64,000 bases of DNA from RUG14515 sp045117995. GTDB lineage: Bacteria; Bacillota_I; Bacilli_A; RFN20; CAG-826. The position numbers and the translations under genes were made by a program. A model generated the notes under the pieces. The model did no database searches, was not told the DNA's origin, and saw only the letters and a program-made list of their open reading frames with translations. Location of the stretch: the NCBI GenBank assembly GCA_045117995.1, contig JBGUOH010000003.1, positions 248,001-312,000 of the forward strand, given 5' to 3'. How positions within the stretch are numbered: position 1 is the first letter of the stretch; each line of letters begins with the position of its first letter. This document shows, one piece after another, positions 26,299 through 35,010 of the stretch.

Positions 26299-29043
26299 AT
26301 GTTTGAAACAAAAAGCTCTAAAGAGGTCTTGCAAGAACTGAATAGTAACGTTGAGCAAGGTCTAACTAGTCAAGAAGCAGGTGAAAGACTCGTTAAATAC
26401 GGGTTTAACAAGTTGCCAGAAAAGAAGAAAACTCCGCTTTTTTTAGTTTTCTTATCACAGTTTAATGATCCAATGATCTTTATTCTTTTAGCCGCGGCTT
26501 TATTAAGCGTGGCTATTTCCATCTTTAACACCGTTAAAAACGGTGAATCTTTTGATTTCGCTGATCCAGTTATCATTATGGGTGTCTGTGTCTTGAACGC
26601 GATTATTGGTACAGTTCAAGAAAACAAAGCGGAAAAATCATTAGAGGCTTTAAAGAAAATGTCTTCCCCAACATGTGTGGTGAGAAGAGATGGTAAACTC
26701 GTGGAATTAAAAGCCGAGGAACTTGTTCCTGGTGATATCGTCATCTTAGAAGAAGGTAGAACAATTCCTGCGGATTTACGTTTAATTGAAGCTATTAACT
26801 TAAAAACCGATGAATCATCCTTAACTGGTGAATCTTTACCAGTTGAGAAAGATGCAAGCATCGTCTTCAGTGACGAAGTCGGTGTTGGTGATAGAGTCAA
26901 TATGGCCTATATGTCCACACCTGTGGTGTACGGTCGTGGTGAAGGCGTTGTTGTTTTAACGGGTGGTCAAACTGAAACTGGTAAAATCGCTAAACTTTTA
27001 TCCGAAGGTGAAGATGATACCACTCCACTTCAAAAACAACTCGCTAAGTTATCTAAATTCTTAGGTTTCTTAACCATTGGTATCGTTATCTTATTATTCG
27101 GTATTCAAATTATTGACTTAGTCAAACAAAACATGAACGCTCCTTTAGGCGCTGATGGATGGCTTGATGGCATTATTGAAAACTTCATGTTCGCTATTTC
27201 ATTAGCGGTTGCCGCTGTTCCAGAAGGCTTACCAGCGGTCGTTACTATTGTTTTAGCTTTAGGCGTACAAAAGATGGTCAGAGCCAATACGATTGTGAGA
27301 AAACTTCCATCCGTTGAAACATTAGGTGCTGTTAGTGTGGTCTGCTCTGATAAGACCGGTACATTAACTCAAAACAAGATGACAGTGGTGAGAGCCTACT
27401 TAAACGAACAACTCGTCGGTGGAGACGAAATCTTCAAAGAAGATTACAAGTTCTTATCCATGGGCTTATCTTTATGTTCTAATGCTTCTGTTGATGAAGG
27501 CGTATACGGCGATCCAACTGAAATCGCTTTAGTGGAATACGCTAACAAGATGAATCAACATAAAGGTGATTTAGAAAAGATTGCTCCACGTATTAATGAA
27601 TATCCATTTGATTCTGTTCGTAAGATGATGTCCACACAACACACTTATGAAGGTAAAAAGATTATCTTCACCAAAGGTGCTATCGATTCCATCCTCAGAG
27701 TCGCGGACCGTATTTTCATCAATGGTAAAGAAAGAAAAATCACTAAAGAAGATAAAGAAAAAATCATGGCCGCAAGTGATGCGATGGCAGTAGATGCCTT
27801 ACGTGTCTTAGGCCTTGCTTATACATACGCTGATGAACTTAAAGAAGAGAACTTAGTCTTCCTCGGTTTAGTGGGTATGATCGATCCACCAAGACCAGAA
27901 GCTAAGAATGCTGTTTCCATCTTTAAGAAAGCTGGTATCACAACCATCATGATTACTGGTGACCATAAGACAACCGCCTTAGCGATTGCTAAAGAATTAG
28001 GCATCACTGACGCTGATGGTGAAGCTCTTTCCGGTGAAGAAATTGACACTTTAACTCCAGAACAATTACAAGAAAAAGTAAAGACGGTACATGTTTTTGC
28101 CCGTGTTTCACCAGAAAATAAAGTCCAAATCGTGACCGCTATCCGTAATAACGGTAATATCGCTGCGATGACTGGTGATGGTGTTAATGACGCACCAAGC
28201 TTAAAAGCTGCTGATATTGGTATTGCCATGGGTATTACCGGTACCGACGTTGCTAAAGGTGCAGCGGATATGGTCTTAACTGATGATAACTTTGCTTCCA
28301 TTGAAAAAGCGGTGGAAGAAGGCCGTGGTATTTATACCAACATCAAAAAGACAGTCTTGTTCTTATTAAGCACTAATATCGCTGAAGTCTTAGCGATGTT
28401 TGCGGTTGTCATCATGTCCTTATTCGTTGTTAAGTACAACTTACCAACTCCATTATTAGCCATCCATATCTTATGGGTTAACTTAATTACTGACTCCTTA
28501 CCAGCGGTCGCCTTAGGCGCTGATGAAAAGGAAAGCGGCATTATGGATGATAAGCCACGTAATCCAAAAGAATCATTATTCTCTAAAGGTGGATACTTCA
28601 TCACCTTTGGTTATGGCTTATTAATTACATTAACAACTGTCTTTGCCTTCTTAATGATTCCTATGTTTGAACATGGTTGTACATCTATTGAAGCTATTGC
28701 GGAATTATTCGAAACTAATAAAGACGTCTTAAAACAATCTCAAACCGCAGCATTCTGTGTTTTATCGCTCTCTGAATTATTCCATATGCTCGGTATGACT
28801 TCTCTTAAGAAATCATTCATTCATAACTTCTGGAGCAAGAACTGGTTACTCTGGGTATCCTTCGTTGTGGGTGTCGCTTTACAGATTGCCGTCGTCAATA
28901 TTCCAGGTTTAAATAGTTTCTTCTCCTGCTATCCTTTGGATATTACACACTGGGGCATTATCATCGCTTTAAGCGTTGCGCCACTCATTGTGCATGAAAT
29001 TGTTGCCCTTGTTCTCTTTGTAAAGAGAAAAGCTAGTAGATAA
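26299..29043 (+). CDS. P2A-type cation ATPase, probable Mn2+/Ca2+ exporter
   Basis: This 914-residue pump has the cation-transporter N-terminal domain, TGES near residue 180, the M4 metal motif PEGLPA near residue 310 and the phosphorylation motif SDKTGTLT near residue 350. TGDGVNDAP follows near residue 625 and 'NLITDSLPA' is in M6. These mark a SERCA/PacL-like P2A ATPase. The start at 26299 is set by GGAGGG at 26286-26291. The upstream Mn2+ riboswitch argues for manganese export, as for L. lactis YoaB. Sequence alone cannot separate Mn2+ from Ca2+. Confidence 0.87.
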   Translation: MFETKSSKEVLQELNSNVEQGLTSQEAGERLVKYGFNKLPEKKKTPLFLVFLSQFNDPMIFILLAAALLSVAISIFNTVKNGESFDFADPVIIMGVCVLNAIIGTVQENKAEKSLEALKKMSSPTCVVRRDGKLVELKAEELVPGDIVILEEGRTIPADLRLIEAINLKTDESSLTGESLPVEKDASIVFSDEVGVGDRVNMAYMSTPVVYGRGEGVVVLTGGQTETGKIAKLLSEGEDDTTPLQKQLAKLSKFLGFLTIGIVILLFGIQIIDLVKQNMNAPLGADGWLDGIIENFMFAISLAVAAVPEGLPAVVTIVLALGVQKMVRANTIVRKLPSVETLGAVSVVCSDKTGTLTQNKMTVVRAYLNEQLVGGDEIFKEDYKFLSMGLSLCSNASVDEGVYGDPTEIALVEYANKMNQHKGDLEKIAPRINEYPFDSVRKMMSTQHTYEGKKIIFTKGAIDSILRVADRIFINGKERKITKEDKEKIMAASDAMAVDALRVLGLAYTYADELKEENLVFLGLVGMIDPPRPEAKNAVSIFKKAGITTIMITGDHKTTALAIAKELGITDADGEALSGEEIDTLTPEQLQEKVKTVHVFARVSPENKVQIVTAIRNNGNIAAMTGDGVNDAPSLKAADIGIAMGITGTDVAKGAADMVLTDDNFASIEKAVEEGRGIYTNIKKTVLFLLSTNIAEVLAMFAVVIMSLFVVKYNLPTPLLAIHILWVNLITDSLPAVALGADEKESGIMDDKPRNPKESLFSKGGYFITFGYGLLITLTTVFAFLMIPMFEHGCTSIEAIAELFETNKDVLKQSQTAAFCVLSLSELFHMLGMTSLKKSFIHNFWSKNWLLWVSFVVGVALQIAVVNIPGLNSFFSCYPLDITHWGIIIALSVAPLIVHEIVALVLFVKRKASR

Positions 29044-29119
29044 TCCTCTCCACTCTCAGTAGAGTTAATAAATTTTATAGTAGTGTGCTTAATTTTTGAT
29101 AAATCTATATCATTTAAGC

Positions 29120-30640
29120 ATGCAAAACGAAAAACGCATCATTATTATCGGTGGCGGCGTCGCTGGTCTTTCAGCAGGTATCTATGCTGAACAGCACGGT
29201 TTTCACGCTGTCATATTAGAAAAGAACCCAGTCGTGGGTGGTATGTGTGTAGGCTGGAATAGAAAAGGCTATTATCTCGATGGTTGCATTCACTGGCTTA
29301 CTGGTACTAAAGAAGGCACATTCTTAAACGAAATGTGGAAGAATGTCGGTGCTTTCAAAACCCAAGATGATATTTTATATCTCGATAGTTGGGGTACTTT
29401 TGAATATGAAGGTCAATCAGTTACTCTTTGGAGAGACTTAGACCGCGCTGAAAGAGAATGGAAAGAACTATCACCAGTTGATAGTAAGATGATTCATAAG
29501 TTCTTTAAGATGGTGAGAGACTTCACTAAAGTTGAGTTACCATTAGACTTACCATTATCCATGATTCCATTACATAGAAAGATTGCTTTAGGCTTAAAGG
29601 TTCTTTCTGTTTGGCCAAGCTATTTAGCCACGATGACACAGTCATGCGAACAATTCGCTGCTAAATTCAAATCACCAGTGATTAGATTTGCTTTAGAAAA
29701 AGCTCAAATTGGTGCGGGTAACTTATTCTCCATGATTTATAGCTACGCAACCGTTGTTGCGGGTGATGGTGGTGTCCCAATTGGCGCAAGTACACCAATG
29801 GTGGAACGTATGAAAGAAAAGTTCCTCGCTTTAGGTGGTGCTTTAAAAGTGAACGCTAATGTCGATAGCGTCATTATCGAAAATGGTGCCGCTAAAGGCG
29901 TTAAATTAATCAATGGTGAAGAATTTAGAGGCGATTATGTTGTCTCTTGCTTAGACACTAACTACACATTAAAGAGATTGCTTAGAGACCAATATAGATT
30001 CCCAGCTTTCCAAAAGAGATTTGATAATCCAAGAAGAAATCCTGCTCCAAGCTGTGTGATGATGCATTTTGCGATCGATAAAAATAGCAATATTCCAACA
30101 CCATATTCCTTCAATTGCGATAAATTCTATTGTGGTGGTTTAACCATTGATCATTTAACAATCCGTAACTACGCCTATGATGAAACATTTACTAGAGGTG
30201 ATAAAACCATCCTCTCCGTGATGGTGGATCAAAGTAGTAATGAATATGCCTATTGGAGAAAACTCTCTAAAAATAGACAGTTATATTTAACAATGAAAAA
30301 TGAAATCGCTAACGATGTGAAAACAAGAATCGTGAAGAGATTCCCTAACTTAAAAGATATCGAATTATTAGATGTCTGCACTCCACATACATTTAATAGA
30401 TACGTTAATACATCCTATGGTGTTTATATGAGCTTCTTATTTACTAAGAAAGATCCAATGTTCGCTCATAGTGGTAAATTACGCGGCTTAAAGAATTTCT
30501 ATCTTTCTGGCCAATGGATGCAAGGTCCTGGTGGTTTACCAATCGCGATGACACAAGGTAAGTTTGCTATTCAAAGAATATGTAAAAGAGAAAAACTATC
30601 CTTTGTTTTCTCTCCAATTCCAGTCAAGAAAAAAGCCTAA
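29120..30640 (+). CDS. FAD-dependent oxidoreductase, CrtI/phytoene-desaturase-like
   Basis: This 506-residue protein opens with the dinucleotide fold 'IIIIGGGVAGLSAG' and the following 'EKNPVVGGMC' acidic strand. A C-terminal FAD segment 'LSGQWMQGPGGLP' appears near residue 475. This is the amine-oxidase/CrtI layout. The substrate is unknown, and no carotenoid genes lie nearby. TATCAT (29108-29113) ends 6 nt before ATG 29120 and there is no ribosome site, so the mRNA is probably leaderless. The TTG at 29096 is rejected. Confidence 0.78.
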   Translation: MQNEKRIIIIGGGVAGLSAGIYAEQHGFHAVILEKNPVVGGMCVGWNRKGYYLDGCIHWLTGTKEGTFLNEMWKNVGAFKTQDDILYLDSWGTFEYEGQSVTLWRDLDRAEREWKELSPVDSKMIHKFFKMVRDFTKVELPLDLPLSMIPLHRKIALGLKVLSVWPSYLATMTQSCEQFAAKFKSPVIRFALEKAQIGAGNLFSMIYSYATVVAGDGGVPIGASTPMVERMKEKFLALGGALKVNANVDSVIIENGAAKGVKLINGEEFRGDYVVSCLDTNYTLKRLLRDQYRFPAFQKRFDNPRRNPAPSCVMMHFAIDKNSNIPTPYSFNCDKFYCGGLTIDHLTIRNYAYDETFTRGDKTILSVMVDQSSNEYAYWRKLSKNRQLYLTMKNEIANDVKTRIVKRFPNLKDIELLDVCTPHTFNRYVNTSYGVYMSFLFTKKDPMFAHSGKLRGLKNFYLSGQWMQGPGGLPIAMTQGKFAIQRICKREKLSFVFSPIPVKKKA

Positions 30641-30749
30641 TTTGTTTTGAAAATAACGAAATAAAATGGCTTTTTTAAATTTTAATGAAAAAGTCTTTTT
30701 TATTATGCGAGCATGTGTATAATTTATTCTTGGTTAAGAGGACAACAAT

Positions 30750-31289
30750 ATGGACAACAAAGAATATGAAAATCGTTATCAAGGCACCACAAGAGTATTA
30801 AAAATTGTTGGTTGGATTTTATTAATTGTTGGTATTATTTGCTTTATCACTGGCATAGGTTCATTCTTTGCATCAATGGCTAGCTTTGGATCTGAGGGTT
30901 TTGAAATGCCTAAATTCTTTTTCCTTTGTTTTCTTGGTGGCCCTTTTATAATCGGTGGCATTGTCTGTTTGTCCTTAGGCTATAGAAGAAAAATGATGGA
31001 CTATGCCGCTTCTCAAGCCGCCCCTGTGGCGAAAGATTTCACCAATTATATGCTTGATGAAACTGGCGATTCTATTGCTAATATAGCGAATAAGATTTCA
31101 TCAAAGAGAAATGAACCTATCGAAGGAGTAACTGGCAATAAATGCGCTAGATGTGGCTTTGTTAATCCTGCTAATGCTAAATTCTGCTCAAAGTGTGGTG
31201 CACCTATTACTAAAATATGTTCTTATTGTGGGGCTGAAAACGATGATGGAGCGAAATATTGCAATAGTTGTGTCAAGCCTCTTTATTAA
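30750..31289 (+). CDS. Double-zinc-ribbon membrane protein
   Basis: This 179-residue protein has two transmembrane helices (about 20-43 and 55-80) and a cytoplasmic helical linker. Three or four CxxC pairs then form a double zinc ribbon: 'CARCGF', 'CSKCGA', 'CSYCGA' and 'CNSC'. AGAGGAC precedes the ATG. Such proteins are common and uncharacterised in Firmicutes. The zinc tail resembles that of the SPFH protein at 3891. Confidence 0.72.
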   Translation: MDNKEYENRYQGTTRVLKIVGWILLIVGIICFITGIGSFFASMASFGSEGFEMPKFFFLCFLGGPFIIGGIVCLSLGYRRKMMDYAASQAAPVAKDFTNYMLDETGDSIANIANKISSKRNEPIEGVTGNKCARCGFVNPANAKFCSKCGAPITKICSYCGAENDDGAKYCNSCVKPLY

Positions 31290-31325
31290 TAAATAAAACA
31301 AAAACTAAGTTTTTTAAAATAAGTA

Positions 31326-31354
31326 TTGAAACTTGTCATAAAAACACATATTAT
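31326..31354 (+). promoter_or_regulatory. Promoter of tRNA cluster
   Basis: TTGAAA (31326-31331) and TATTAT (31349-31354) are separated by exactly 17 bp, about 30 nt upstream of tRNA-Thr. Confidence 0.65.
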
Positions 31355-31383
31355 TATTGAGCGACTAAAACGAATTACTACCT

Positions 31384-31460
31384 GCCGACTTGGCGCAATC
31401 TGGTAGCGCAACTGAATCGTAATCAGTGGGTTGCAGGTTCAATTCCTGTAGTCGGCACCA
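31384..31460 (+). tRNA. tRNA-Thr (CGT)
   Basis: The acceptor GCCGACT / AGTCGGC and anticodon loop ATCGTAA give CGT. The 77-nt length includes CCA. It is first of three tRNAs. Confidence 0.92.
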
Positions 31461-31468
31461 GCAAAAAT

Positions 31469-31544
31469 GGGTATTTAGCTCAGCTGGGAGAGCATCTGTT
31501 TGACGTACAGAAGGTCGGCGGTTCGATCCCGTCAGTACCCACCA
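31469..31544 (+). tRNA. tRNA-Val (GAC)
   Basis: The acceptor GGGTATT / AGTACCC and anticodon loop TTGACGT give GAC. CCA is encoded. Confidence 0.92.
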
Positions 31545-31556
31545 AATTAGTGAATA

Positions 31557-31577
31557 AGCCCTGATAAAGGGCTTTTT
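31557..31577 (+). terminator. Terminator between tRNA-Val and tRNA-Gly
   Basis: AAGCCC pairs with GGGCTT around a short loop and is followed by TTTT. It suggests that tRNA-Gly has its own promoter or depends on read-through. Confidence 0.75.
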
Positions 31578-31585
31578 TACAAGAA

Positions 31586-31659
31586 GCACGCGTAGTTTAG
31601 TGGTAGAACTTTAGCTTCCCAAGCTGACCGTGCGGGTTCGATTCCCGTCGCGTGCTCCA
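31586..31659 (+). tRNA. tRNA-Gly (CCC)
   Basis: The acceptor GCACGCG / CGCGTGC and anticodon loop TTCCCAA give CCC. The 74-nt length includes CCA. Confidence 0.92.
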
Positions 31660-31675
31660 TCTATATAATGAAATT

Positions 31676-31697
31676 GACCACTTCGGTGGTCTTTTTT
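31676..31697 (+). terminator. Terminator after tRNA-Gly
   Basis: GACCAC-TTCG-GTGGTC forms a UUCG-capped stem followed by six T residues. Confidence 0.92.
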
Positions 31698-31786
31698 GTG
31701 CTTGAACAAAGTTCAAAAAGTTAAGCGTACATGCGTATATTTCCTTTTTATTAAGCAAAAAAAGTAAGAAATATTCTAGAAAAGTA

Positions 31787-31815
31787 TTGACGTGTATTAA
31801 TACGATTAGTACACT
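31787..31815 (+). promoter_or_regulatory. Promoter of GntR/ABC operon
   Basis: TTGACG (31787-31792), a 17-bp spacer and TACACT (31810-31815) lie only 8 nt before the ATG. The spacer contains GTATTAATAC, a perfect palindrome (31793-31802) that could be the GntR operator. Confidence 0.72.
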
Positions 31816-31823
31816 ATAGACAT

Positions 31824-32186
31824 ATGAAGCTTCTACCTGGCGTTCCCGCCTATTTACAAATTAAAGATTATTATAAGAACCTCATTGATACTGGGGCACT
31901 TAAGGAAGGTGATTACCTACCTTCCGTTAGAGACACATCATTATTAATCGGTGTGAACCCTAATACAGTTCAAAGGGCCTTTTCAATGCTGATTGATTTA
32001 GGCTATTTAACGCCTATAAGTGGTAAAGGTAATCGTATTAATAAAGTTGATAACCAAGACGCAAATGATGAATTACATCAATTAATTCAGGACATTAAGT
32101 TCAAAGGTTATAGCTTGCAAGAAATTAAGAAAAAAGTCGAAAAAATGATAGAAGAGGAGGAAAAAGAAAATGATCCAAATAAATAA
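31824..32186 (+). CDS. GntR-family regulator, YtrA-like
   Basis: This 120-residue protein has a GntR winged helix ('YLQIKDYYKNLIDTG', 'LPSVRDTSLLIGVNPNTVQRAFS') and a short helical C-terminus of the YtrA subfamily, which lacks a large ligand domain. It heads an operon with an ABC ATPase and permease, as ytrA does in B. subtilis. The -10 box is 8 nt from the ATG and there is no ribosome site, so the message is nearly leaderless. Its 3' end overlaps the ATPase start by 17 nt. Confidence 0.85.
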   Translation: MKLLPGVPAYLQIKDYYKNLIDTGALKEGDYLPSVRDTSLLIGVNPNTVQRAFSMLIDLGYLTPISGKGNRINKVDNQDANDELHQLIQDIKFKGYSLQEIKKKVEKMIEEEEKENDPNK

Positions 32187-33072
32187 TGCGACCAAAAGAT
32201 TCGATGAAAAAGTCGCAGTTTCTTCCTTATCGTTAGATATTGAAAGTGGTGTCATTGGTCTTGTTGGCCAAAACGGCGCTGGTAAATCTACACTCCTTAG
32301 AATGATTGCTGGTGTCTATAGAACAGATGAAGGTGAAATCTTAATTGATTCGCTCCCAAGCACATCAAAAAGAAGCAAAGAATTAGTGTTCTTCCTTCCT
32401 GATGATCCATATGCTCCAATTAATAGCGACATCAATTCAGTTAAAGAGTTCTATCAACTCTTTTACTTTGTGGATGAAGACATCTTCGATAATCTCATCG
32501 ATAAATTCAATCTTCCAAGAAGAGTAAAGATCAATAAATTCTCCAAAGGTATGAGGCGTTTATTATTCATCGCTTTATCCTTATCAATTAGTTGCAGATA
32601 TCTTCTTTTAGATGAAGCGTTTGATGGCTTAGACCCATTAGTGCTTGAAACAGTTAAAGAACAAATCGTCAGAATCTGCAAAGACAAAGAAAAAACAGTC
32701 GTGGTGTCATCCCATAACGTCACCGCTTTAGAAAAGCTTGTTGATAAGTTCGTCATTATCCATGATGGTCGTTTATCTAATGATGGTGATTTAGATTCAT
32801 TAGGTGAAACATTCATTAAATATCAAGCCATCTTTGATAAAGCATGTGATGAAGAAACGCTTTTAGAATTAGGATTTAACGTCCTTTCTTATAGAAAAGC
32901 CGGTTCTATCCATAACTTCGTTATTAATAATAAAGAAAATAAAGATGTTGAGAAGATTCTCTCTACACTCAAACCATCATTGTTAGAAACCGTCGCTATC
33001 GACGCTAACGAAATCATCCTTTTACAAATGGCTATGGCCAATAAGGAGGACAAACATCATGAAAAAGCTTAA
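32170..33072 (+). CDS. ABC transporter ATP-binding protein, Ytr/Bcr type
   Basis: This 300-residue ATPase has Walker A 'GQNGAGKST' near residue 38, a signature 'FSKGMRR' near residue 125 (a divergent LSGGQ) and Walker B 'LLLDEAFDGLD'. A C-terminal extension runs from about residue 210. GAGGAGG within the gntR coding end provides its ribosome site. With the next gene it forms an exporter, probably for cell-wall-active peptides or antibiotics, by analogy with YtrBC. Confidence 0.85.
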   Translation: MIQINNATKRFDEKVAVSSLSLDIESGVIGLVGQNGAGKSTLLRMIAGVYRTDEGEILIDSLPSTSKRSKELVFFLPDDPYAPINSDINSVKEFYQLFYFVDEDIFDNLIDKFNLPRRVKINKFSKGMRRLLFIALSLSISCRYLLLDEAFDGLDPLVLETVKEQIVRICKDKEKTVVVSSHNVTALEKLVDKFVIIHDGRLSNDGDLDSLGETFIKYQAIFDKACDEETLLELGFNVLSYRKAGSIHNFVINNKENKDVEKILSTLKPSLLETVAIDANEIILLQMAMANKEDKHHEKA

Positions 33073-34204
33073 TTACGCTAAATATTTAATTTCTAGAGAG
33101 TGGTTACCTCTTTTCATAGTGTTCACCCTTATCGCCTTAGTTTCATACTTCTCATATTTGATGTCATTTAATCTATATGATCATTATAGTAGTGATGTCT
33201 CTTTAGCAGCCTTAACTGCGCCTATGATGGTATTCGCTATTGTCTTACCATTATTTGTCTTCAACTATAAGTATTCATTAAAAAGAGGCGACACGTACTA
33301 TCAATTGCCTCTTAATCAAAGAGATTTAAAGAACACAAGAGTGCTAGCTGGTTTATTCATTTTGGTTACCAGTTTCATTATTGCCTCATTATTACCATAT
33401 ATCGCCTTTGTGATTCGTTATATGTCCTCACCTGACCATATGAGATTATATGGACAAACATATTTTAAATACTTTGTTCCCGCTCCATATTTAGGCGCAA
33501 TTGCGGTTGGTTTAATCACAGTGGTCATTGAGTATTTCATCTCATGTGCCTTCTGTTCTTTAACAAGTAAGCCAATATCCGCACTAATAATTAACGTCTC
33601 GTTCCATTTAATTCTTGTTCTTTCCATGTATACGTTCTTCAACAGCATAGTTGACTTCCAAAATGCGATGGAATCTACTTATAGCTCTACTTATGATTAT
33701 TATCAAGTCGCTCAGGTTTCTTTTGAATATTCACCAAGCGTGATGATTCTCATCAATTTACCAGATTACATTGCTCGTGCTTTCTCGTTTGATATTAAAT
33801 ATGAATTGCATGGATTTGATACAGACAGTTTCCAAAGAAACGTTTTAATAACCAACATAGTTTTAGAACTAATGATTGGTGCTGCAGCATGTTTCTTCAC
33901 GCTATTTAAGAAAGATGATAGTGGTGAAAGCTGTAATAATTACGGTTTCGCTAATAAGAAGTTGAACTCCCTATTCTTCTTATCAACAATCCCCGTTGCC
34001 TTCTATGCCCTCTCTACAGGTTATACCTTCGGATTTGAGGACATTCTCGGAACCGTAATTGTTGCAGCGGCATATTACTTCTTGTTCGCTCTGTTTATTG
34101 GAACGTTCAAAATGCCAAATTATGCTTACGCAATAATAGGCACAATGTCTGGTGTGGTCATATTCGGCGATTTATTCTTCGCCATGGCCACAGGCAACTT
34201 ATAA
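33059..34204 (+). CDS. ABC transporter permease of the GntR-controlled operon
   Basis: This 381-residue protein has about eight transmembrane helices and an extracytoplasmic loop near residues 200-240. It overlaps the ATPase by 14 nt and follows an AAGGAGG site. The sequence resembles ABC-2 type permeases only in layout, so its substrate is unknown. A strong terminator follows it. Confidence 0.75.
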   Translation: MKKLNYAKYLISREWLPLFIVFTLIALVSYFSYLMSFNLYDHYSSDVSLAALTAPMMVFAIVLPLFVFNYKYSLKRGDTYYQLPLNQRDLKNTRVLAGLFILVTSFIIASLLPYIAFVIRYMSSPDHMRLYGQTYFKYFVPAPYLGAIAVGLITVVIEYFISCAFCSLTSKPISALIINVSFHLILVLSMYTFFNSIVDFQNAMESTYSSTYDYYQVAQVSFEYSPSVMILINLPDYIARAFSFDIKYELHGFDTDSFQRNVLITNIVLELMIGAAACFFTLFKKDDSGESCNNYGFANKKLNSLFFLSTIPVAFYALSTGYTFGFEDILGTVIVAAAYYFLFALFIGTFKMPNYAYAIIGTMSGVVIFGDLFFAMATGNL

Positions 34205-34210
34205 TAAAAG

Positions 34211-34233
34211 AACTGGGGTTTCCCAGTTTTTTT
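34211..34233 (+). terminator. Terminator of GntR/ABC operon
   Basis: AACTGGG / CCCAGTT with a GTTT loop is followed by TTTTT. It overlaps the last codon of the convergent HAD gene. Confidence 0.88.
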
Positions 34234-34939
34234 ATAGCCTTGCTAAGACCATATCCATGATCTCTTTAAATGAGCCGTTCTTATATTGATTAATATCAAC
34301 GTTATCAGGATTAAGTAAACAATCAGTTATTAAGTAGGTATCGATGCCTAAGGATAATGCCACTGTATCTTCTCTAGCGTCATTACCAATCATCAAGCAT
34401 TCCTCACCTTTAAGATTGTTTTTCTTTAATATCTCTTCATAGTATTTTGGATTTGGTTTACAGAATGATGAATTCTCATATGCACTGATGTATTTAAAGT
34501 CATCAGGATCTAAACCCGCCCATCTGATTCTTGCTTTAGTCGCAACGATTGGGAAGATAGGATTAGAAGCAATAATTAATTCATATCCCTTGTCTTTTAA
34601 TTGCTTAATGAATTTTTTCGCAAGTGGTTGAAAGCCACATGTATGACCTAAAGTAGGGAAGATGGTGTCATAGAACTCCACGAAGTTCTCTTTGTTTTCT
34701 TCTAATCTATCAGGATGGACTTCAATAAAAGCTTTCCAAAATAATTCTTCATTAGTTTGCGTTCCATCGTTTTTAATCATGGCTTTTGTGCCATACCAAA
34801 TGACCTTTAAAAGTTCATCTAATGTATAGCCTAAATAGGCAATCTTTTTATAGATTGCACCGAAGTATATTTTCTTGAAATACTCCTCGTCCATGGGGAG
34901 TAAAGTTCCGTCTAAATCGAATAAAATTGTCTTAATCAT
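34232..34939 (-). CDS. HAD-superfamily hydrolase
   Basis: This 235-residue protein has all four HAD motifs: 'LFDLDGTLL' at residues 6-14 with the nucleophile Asp, 'IASNP' near residue 125, a Lys in 'FCKPNPKYY' near residue 160, and 'MIGNDAREDT' near residue 180. The helical cap makes it a phosphoglycolate-phosphatase-like enzyme, but the substrate is unknown. ATGACA, a 17-bp spacer, AATAAT and 6 nt lead straight to the ATG, so the mRNA is probably leaderless. Confidence 0.82.
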   Translation of the reverse strand: MIKTILFDLDGTLLPMDEEYFKKIYFGAIYKKIAYLGYTLDELLKVIWYGTKAMIKNDGTQTNEELFWKAFIEVHPDRLEENKENFVEFYDTIFPTLGHTCGFQPLAKKFIKQLKDKGYELIIASNPIFPIVATKARIRWAGLDPDDFKYISAYENSSFCKPNPKYYEEILKKNNLKGEECLMIGNDAREDTVALSLGIDTYLITDCLLNPDNVDINQYKNGSFKEIMDMVLARL

Positions 34940-35010
34940 GACAAGATTATTTCATTATTATTATCGTTTGTCATCACAAAAATATTTTTTGTGTTACAAT
35001 ATGTAGCCGT

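Noticed and set aside
29052..29065. ACTCT / AGAGT hairpin after the P2A ATPase
   Set aside because: The stem is only 5 bp with no proper T-run.
30629..30676. AAAAAAGCC / GGCTTTTTT as a terminator of the FAD oxidoreductase gene
   Set aside because: The arms match, but the loop is about 30 nt and mostly A/T, so support is too weak for a call.
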